Source: Ignavibacterium sp. (GTDB taxonomy: Bacteria > Bacteroidota > Ignavibacteria > Ignavibacteriales > Ignavibacteriaceae). From it: 62,063 nt of DNA. Location: assembly GCA_025056745.1 (NCBI GenBank), contig JANWVQ010000001.1, positions 1 through 62,063 of the forward strand, in the 5' to 3' direction. Positions 58,329 through 62,063 of the stretch are shown here, piece after piece. The position numbers were made by a program, and so were the translations under genes. Position 1 is the first letter of the stretch. The number at the start of each line of letters is the position of its first letter. The notes under the pieces were generated by a model. That model did no database searches and had not been told where the DNA came from. It worked only from the letters and a program-made list of their open reading frames with translations.

Positions 58329-58871
58329 ATGTTAATGGTACAAGATGTTGATTTAACTCCCAACCCCCACGCTTTGAAGTTCATTCTAAATGAAAAACTC
58401 TTAAACTATGAAACGAGGCAATTTTCAAATAAAGAAGAAGCTGAGAAAGATCCATTTGCTAAAGCAATTTTTCAGATACCCGGGGTTGTTTCAGTATTTT
58501 ATATGGATAGATTTGTTACAATTGAAAAGTCAAAAGAAGCCAACTGGGGCTCAATTCAAAGACCTTTCATAAATCTACTAAAAGAATTTGATAAAAATTT
58601 GATTCCCCCTGAAAAGGAAATAGAAGTATCAGAAAAAGAAAGCAATGAGCTTTTAAGGAAAATTAATGAACTTCTTGATCGAAAAGTAAGGCCTGCATTA
58701 GCTGGTGATGGTGGTGGACTTGAGGTTATTGGAATTGAAGGTATGACAGTAAAAATTAGATATCAAGGAGCTTGTGGTAGTTGCCCTAGTTCAATTAGTG
58801 GTACCCTTCTAGCAATTGAAGGTTTATTAAAGAGAGATATTCATCCAGCAATTCAAGTTGTTCCTGCATAA
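58329..58871 (+). CDS. Nfu-type Fe-S cluster scaffold (NifU C-terminal domain)
   Basis: A 180-aa protein in two parts: an N-terminal Nfu_N domain (about 8-95; LTPNPHALKFILNEKL, IPGVVSVFYMDRFVTIE) and a C-terminal NifU-like domain with ALAGDGGGLEVIGIEG and cluster ligands Cys149 and Cys152 in YQGACGSCPSS. Such scaffolds deliver 4Fe-4S clusters to target proteins. AGGAGG precedes the ATG. It stands 3 bases before the ogt gene. Confidence 0.95.
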   Translation: MLMVQDVDLTPNPHALKFILNEKLLNYETRQFSNKEEAEKDPFAKAIFQIPGVVSVFYMDRFVTIEKSKEANWGSIQRPFINLLKEFDKNLIPPEKEIEVSEKESNELLRKINELLDRKVRPALAGDGGGLEVIGIEGMTVKIRYQGACGSCPSSISGTLLAIEGLLKRDIHPAIQVVPA

Positions 58872-58874
58872 TTT

Positions 58875-59384
58875 ATGACACTTAAGTTTTTTACAACTTT
58901 TCAAATAGATGGAATAGACTTTTATGTTATCTCTGAAAAGGGTAAGATAATTAAGATTGGAATTAATGAGGAACTGCCTAATGATTCGATGATGGTCTTT
59001 AAAACCGTTAAAGATAAACTTTTCAATTCGTGTTATAATCAATTACTTGAATATTTCAACTCGAAAAGAAAAAAATTTAGTTTGAAGTTCAAACTCACCG
59101 GCACAGAATTTCAGAAAAAAGTTTGGAAAGCTCTTTTGAAAATACCTTATGGAAAGACTGTTTCGTATGAATATATTGCTGAAAAAGTTAATAATCCTAA
59201 AGCAGTAAGGGCGGTTGGTCTTGCCAATAAGAAAAATCCTCTGCCTATAATTATTCCTTGCCACAGAGTAATTGGCAAAAATGGAAAATTAATAGGTTAT
59301 TCAAGCGGCTTAGATATTAAGGAGAAACTACTAAATTTAGAAATGTTAAATAATAAAAGAGCAAAAAAAGAAAAAGGCTGTTGA
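58875..59384 (+). CDS. ogt: O6-methylguanine-DNA methyltransferase (Ogt/MGMT)
   Basis: A 169-aa suicide repair protein that takes alkyl groups from O6-methylguanine. The active site is IIIPCHRVIGKNG with Cys129, and the winged helix segment YGKTVSYEYIAEKV, NPKAVRAVGLANKKNPLPII precedes it. A short N-terminal domain of about 80 aa is normal. The extreme C-terminus is Lys-rich, and the coding sequence runs into the hairpin that terminates the convergent small gene. Confidence 0.95.
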   Translation: MTLKFFTTFQIDGIDFYVISEKGKIIKIGINEELPNDSMMVFKTVKDKLFNSCYNQLLEYFNSKRKKFSLKFKLTGTEFQKKVWKALLKIPYGKTVSYEYIAEKVNNPKAVRAVGLANKKNPLPIIIPCHRVIGKNGKLIGYSSGLDIKEKLLNLEMLNNKRAKKEKGC

Positions 59385-59404
59385 GTAAAAATTCTCATAC
59401 AGCC
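59363..59404 (-). terminator. Terminator for the minus-strand 54-aa gene
   Basis: GGCTGTTGAG (59376-59385) pairs with CTCATACAGCC (59394-59404) with one bulged base. On the minus strand it is followed by an almost pure T-run (complement of 59363-59375), so it acts toward the left, ending the minus-strand gene; it overlaps the last codons of ogt. On the plus strand no T-run follows. Confidence 0.8.
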
Positions 59405-59413
59405 CAGAAAAAA

Positions 59414-59578
59414 TTAATTAATCTCTGTAACTTTACTGATATCTGATATTTTGACAAACTTTTCGTTAAACTTGTAAGTACCTTTTTCGGTACCAACTGA
59501 TTTAACTACTTTAACCATAATAAAATCTTGTTTCTTCTTCGCTTTAGCTTTTTCTGCAAATGATTGTTGCTTTGCCAT
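59414..59578 (-). CDS. Conserved-looking small basic protein (54 aa)
   Basis: A 54-aa protein, MAKQQSFAEKAKAKKKQDFI onward, with a lysine-rich N-terminal third and a beta-like end (VKSVGTEKGTYKFNEKFVKI). A GGAG site precedes the ATG by six bases and a strong terminator follows its stop, so it is a real single-gene unit although short. It resembles short basic proteins of Ignavibacteria, but I cannot name the family; nucleic-acid binding is only a guess from charge. Confidence 0.75.
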   Translation of the reverse strand: MAKQQSFAEKAKAKKKQDFIMVKVVKSVGTEKGTYKFNEKFVKISDISKVTEIN

Positions 59579-60224
59579 TTTTTCTCCAAATTTATTGTTG
59601 CAAATATAATGTTAAATGGTTTAATTTGAAATTAGTATTAATCAAAAGCATTTTAATTTTCGGTTGCTGATTAATATACATTTAAGAGCTCCTTAACCAG
59701 TCTTTACTCTCTCATTAAAGCAATCTGTTTGTGTATTAAATCTCAAATAATTAAATAACTCAATTGTTTTTAATATGTCTATTCTTGTTATCAGTAATGT
59801 TAGTAATTGTTCAATAATTATTAATTTATCCAAATCTTTTGTAAATGAACTAAATGGATAATTAAATCATCATAACTTTGCTGTTCCTGATTTGTTAAAA
59901 GTTCTTCTTGAACTGTATCTCCACTGCTGTCTACTAATCATTTCGTTACCTTTTACATTTATGAATCTGTCGTCTATCACTAAACATTCTTCCCATCTCG
60001 GATTATAGTCTTCTTTAATTTGTTTACTGCTTTTTACATCTTCTATCAAAACTAACAGATGAAAGCTACCTTTGACAATTGAATTTTGTATTAAAACTAC
60101 AACAATTTGGACATCGAACTGAGCGCTTCCTTTTTGGTTGCATATCGAATTTCTCCATTATCAAGTGCACAAACTTGATAATTTCTGTAATTATTTATCC
60201 TATAGTATCTTACAGCTATTTTAG
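59579..60224. other. 646-base region without intact gene
   Basis: This gap holds the inverted-repeat-bounded segment and the possible decayed minus-strand gene described separately, and a perfect hairpin at 60157-60182. No tRNA, RNA gene or intact coding frame of over 60 residues with an ATG is seen. Confidence 0.6.
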
Positions 60225-60243
60225 CAACCGAAAAGTGTAACGC
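59648..60243. mobile_element. Possible small element bounded by 21-bp inverted repeats
   Basis: GCATTTTAATTTTCGGTTGCT (59648-59668, 17 of 21 bases matching) has its inverse complement at 60223-60243; the inner 12 bases, TTTTCGGTTGCT and AGCAACCGAAAA, match perfectly. The 550-base interior carries the decayed minus-strand frame. Terminal inverted repeats around a decayed gene fit an old insertion sequence or a MITE, but I see no target-site duplication, and the right repeat lies inside the start of the plus-strand decayed gene. Confidence 0.28.
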
Positions 60244-60288
60244 TTCCGATAAATATAACAAATATTCAAATAAATAGCCTTGGAAATG
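59693..60288 (-). pseudogene. Possible decayed minus-strand gene of unknown family
   Basis: One minus-strand frame (stop at 59693-59695) is open leftward from 60157 except for two adjacent TGA at 59867-59872: about 155 codons where 70 % A+T DNA would give around a dozen stops. A second frame from 60288 down to 60100 (63 codons, YLSEALHFSVAKIAVRYYRI) may be its continuation after a frameshift near 60130. Neither has a recognisable motif or clear start. It could be a transposase remnant, given the flanking inverted repeats. Confidence 0.3.
60157..60182. repeat. Perfect 10-bp-arm hairpin
   Basis: ATTATCAAGT (60157-60166) and ACTTGATAAT (60173-60182) are exact inverse complements around the loop GCACAA. 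No T-run follows, so it is not an ordinary terminator. It lies inside the inverted-repeat-bounded segment. Confidence 0.75.
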
Positions 60289-61546
60289 TCAAAATTCACT
60301 GTTCAAATGATTTTGGATTTAAAAACTTAGAAAATGCAAGTAAGGGTAGTTTTAATGGATTTCCAATAATAGTTGAAAGTATTTTATTAAAAAAAGAAAT
60401 AAACTATAAATTCAAAATTTTGGGAGACATTATTTGAGCTGATAACTAATCAAATGATCTGGAACGCCATTCAATGTATCATCTGAAATACCTTTAAATT
60501 TTAGAGGTAAGGATGCTTGTTATGAAAATAGTAATTTCAATAAATCTAATGTTAGTCAAATTCCTATAAAATTTAATAACAACACATCTGAATTTCTTGC
60601 TCATAGTAAGATATTAATAGGTAAAACAGACAACGGAAATGGATTCTCATATTGGTTTTTTGAAACAGGAGCTGAATTTACTCCTGCTATTTCAACAGGT
60701 TTCTTAGATATTGGCATAAGTGGATTCATTGGTAGGGTTTATTCAAAAATGAAACATTCAGGTAAAGGAATTTCTTCATCTGATTATATTCTGAACAAAT
60801 TTGGGGAGTATATACTAAATTGCCAATCTCCTCAATCTCAGAGAACGGGAAAAAATTTTTGGGTTATACAAATCTTAAAATTTTGGTTGGAGAAGGATCT
60901 ACTACAATTTTACTCAGTGAACTGCATCTTTTTGCATCAGGGTATAATAAAACTGATGGAAAGATTAAAGGTGAAGCAACAATTATTGTCAGTACTAAAC
61001 CGACTCTTTTCAGCACGGAGGCCAGTGTAGAAATGAATCTTTGGGGGGCTTTATGTGGAAATGCTAATCTCCTCGCTTATATTGATGATAAACAATGGTT
61101 TGTAAAAGTCGGGTCAAAAGAAAACTCCAATATTGTTAAAGTTCTATGCAGTAATGTTTATACATATAAAAATTATTTAGAAATAAATACAACAATAGCT
61201 TCGATGGGAATTTTTTATGACTTTGACACATAAACAGACTTGGGGAGAAGGATTTGGTTTTTATGGACACGCTTAGGGAAATATATCTTTCTTTGGATCT
61301 TTGAATTATCAAGACTTTAACGTATTTGCGAGTGCCTCCTTAGAAGCCCACGCAGTTATCGGTGTTTTCATTGATATTGAAGTTTGGTCAGGTGAAAAAA
61401 CTCTGTTAGAGGGACACGTCTATGCAAATTTGGAAGCTAATTTCCCTAATCCTTTATGCGTTGCAGGTTCTGTTAGTGCTGAATTATGTTTTTATCCTTG
61501 CCCATTTTTTGTTGTGAAATTTGTCCTAAAGCTTAATTTAAACTGA
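60225..61546 (+). pseudogene. Decayed large secreted/surface protein gene
   Basis: Protein-like sequence runs through all three plus frames: frame from 60225 (LPINITNIQINSLGNVKIHC), broken by TGA 60435 and TAA 60447; frame from 60458 (SGTPFNVSSEIPLNFRGKDA, later YWFFETGAEFTPAISTGFLD); frame from about 60785 (GYTNLKILVGEGSTTILLSE, LLAYIDDKQWFVKVG), ended by TAA 61231; and frame from 61229 (HKQTWGEGFGFYGHA), broken by TAG 61274, then SASLEAHAVIGVFIDIEVWS to a natural stop at 61546. So at least three frameshifts and three stops. The order of blocks recalls the C-terminal half of large beta-rich exported proteins of Bacteroidota (FEPNKWYIHIG-type). No sorting domain follows. Confidence 0.72.
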
Positions 61547-61960
61547 GATATAAGAAAGTAAGCTTCGCATTAAAGAATAAGTATTTCGATTAGTTAAATA
61601 TATTTAAATGAAGTTGTGTCTGATTTTAGATGAAATGATTAAATCATTATCAAATACCATATAGTATTATTAAGTCGTGTCTTTAGTTTTCTAAATTCCC
61701 CAGATAAATACTCTTTCATTTCAATAAGTGTCAAAATAGAGTTGTTGTTTTAACTTTAATTTATTAAATAATTGAAAGTTTATTTGTCACATAGCACATT
61801 CATAAAAGATTTGATTTATATCTCAACTATTGAAGTGATTTGACAATTATTTGATATATATCATTGTCAAAGGGTTGTGGCAAATCTTATTTTCACCGCA
61901 GTTCTCAATTCCTGTTAAAAGAGCAAAATAACTAATCCAAAATAAAACGCGAGTTATATT
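61547..61960. other. 414-base intergenic region with two inverted repeats
   Basis: No coding frame is supported. It contains a perfect 15-base dyad AATGATT-A-AATCATT (61634-61648) and the pair TTTGACAAT (61839-61847) and ATTGTCAAA (61863-61871), and presumably the promoter of the gene starting at 61961. Confidence 0.6.
61839..61871. promoter_or_regulatory. Inverted repeat upstream of the final gene, possible operator
   Basis: TTTGACAAT (61839-61847) and ATTGTCAAA (61863-61871) are exact inverse complements of nine bases around a 15-base A+T spacer, 90 bases before the start at 61961. The length and spacing fit a dimeric-repressor site or a hairpin, but nothing identifies the protein. Confidence 0.35.
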
Positions 61961-62063
61961 ATGAGTAAAACAAATTACATCTCATCGTTAAGATTAGCAT
62001 TATTAAACTTCGCAACCGTCTTTATAACTTTTGCTATCCCAAGTTTTGCTCAAACGGATGAAA
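61961..62063 (+). CDS. 5' end of a secreted protein gene (cut by window edge)
   Basis: Only 34 codons are present. MSKTNYISSLRLALLNFATV, then the hydrophobic ITFAIPSFAQ, is a clear Sec signal peptide with likely cleavage after SFA (about residue 30). Because the decayed gene upstream is on the same strand and ends with a similar kind of exported protein, this might be an intact relative, but the sequence seen does not show it. No convincing ribosome site. Confidence 0.8.
   Translation, partial: MSKTNYISSLRLALLNFATVFITFAIPSFAQTDE

Noticed and set aside
59648-60243. Inverted repeats as integron attC sites
   Set aside because: No integrase is present, and the site structure with paired R/L boxes cannot be shown.
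1-62063. tRNA, rRNA, CRISPR array, prophage or toxin-antitoxin pair
   Set aside because: Looked for T-loop motifs, regular repeat-spacer patterns, phage structural or integrase genes and paired small genes; none is supported by the sequence.

Overview
The window is about 62 kb of A+T-rich (roughly 70 %) bacterial chromosome that most resembles the Ignavibacteria/Chlorobi side of the Bacteroidota-Chlorobiota group. This assignment is inference, from the type IX secretion sorting domain of the first gene (NYPNPFNP... LYDILGNEVATL), a SprA translocon, a PorX-type regulator, hpnCDE, an OstA-like LptA and many lipoproteins. It is mostly core, densely packed genome. I see no rRNA, tRNA, CRISPR array, prophage or intact insertion sequence.

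Layout. 1-0.4 kb: 3' end of a T9SS-exported protein and its terminator. 0.5-7.1 kb: a complete phosphate uptake operon pstS-pstC-pstA-pstB-phoU with enlarged permeases, then a convergent TetR-type regulator. 7.85-12.3 kb: LPS operon kdsA-kdsD-lptC-lptA-lptB (Kdo precursor synthesis and LPS transport). 12.4-14.8 kb: TPR protein and aroE. 14.8-21.0 kb, minus strand: plsY-degP-purB-bcp-prc-lipoprotein, tightly overlapped, mixing envelope quality control with metabolism. 21.2-24.5 kb: lgt and a znuA-znuC-znuB metal transporter, in which znuA is broken by one extra base in a run of ten A. 24.6-27.5 kb: OsmC, a group II PLP decarboxylase, a SCO-type copper protein and a small zinc-ribbon membrane protein. 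27.5-33.8 kb: SLBB export protein, Wzc-like tyrosine autokinase, squalene genes hpnC-hpnD-hpnE and a DUF985 cupin. 33.9-45.8 kb: giant sprA, porX, tsaE, tsaB, a DUF1573 protein, accD and convergent birA. 46-53.1 kb: dnaK, a membrane acyltransferase, ruvB, an M1 peptidase, a DUF1232 protein and a NUDIX hydrolase. 53.1-59.6 kb: a small Cys-Pro protein and an MFS sugar-type transporter (minus), a 52-aa DUF5989 protein, a glycosyltransferase, an Lrp regulator with glnA, an Nfu scaffold, an alkyltransferase and a 54-aa protein. 59.6-62 kb: the only accessory-looking stretch, with an inverted-repeat-bounded segment carrying a possible decayed minus-strand gene, a clearly decayed large surface-protein gene, and the start of another secreted protein running off the end.

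Functional threads. Several genes serve the cell envelope: LPS (kds/lpt), lipoprotein maturation (lgt), protein quality control (degP, prc), phospholipid (plsY, accD with its probable partner birA), squalene (hpnCDE), exopolysaccharide (SLBB protein plus Wzc) and the T9SS (sprA, porX, and the cargo at position 1). Two high-affinity ion importers (phosphate, zinc/manganese) are present.

Limits. No computation or database search was possible; family names rest on motifs and remembered family features. I did not find a convincing undescribed multi-gene system. The most worthwhile leads are the A10 frameshift in znuA, the 59.6-61.6 kb decayed region with its inverted repeats, the Cys-Pro-aromatic secreted protein and the repeated motifs upstream of dnaK.
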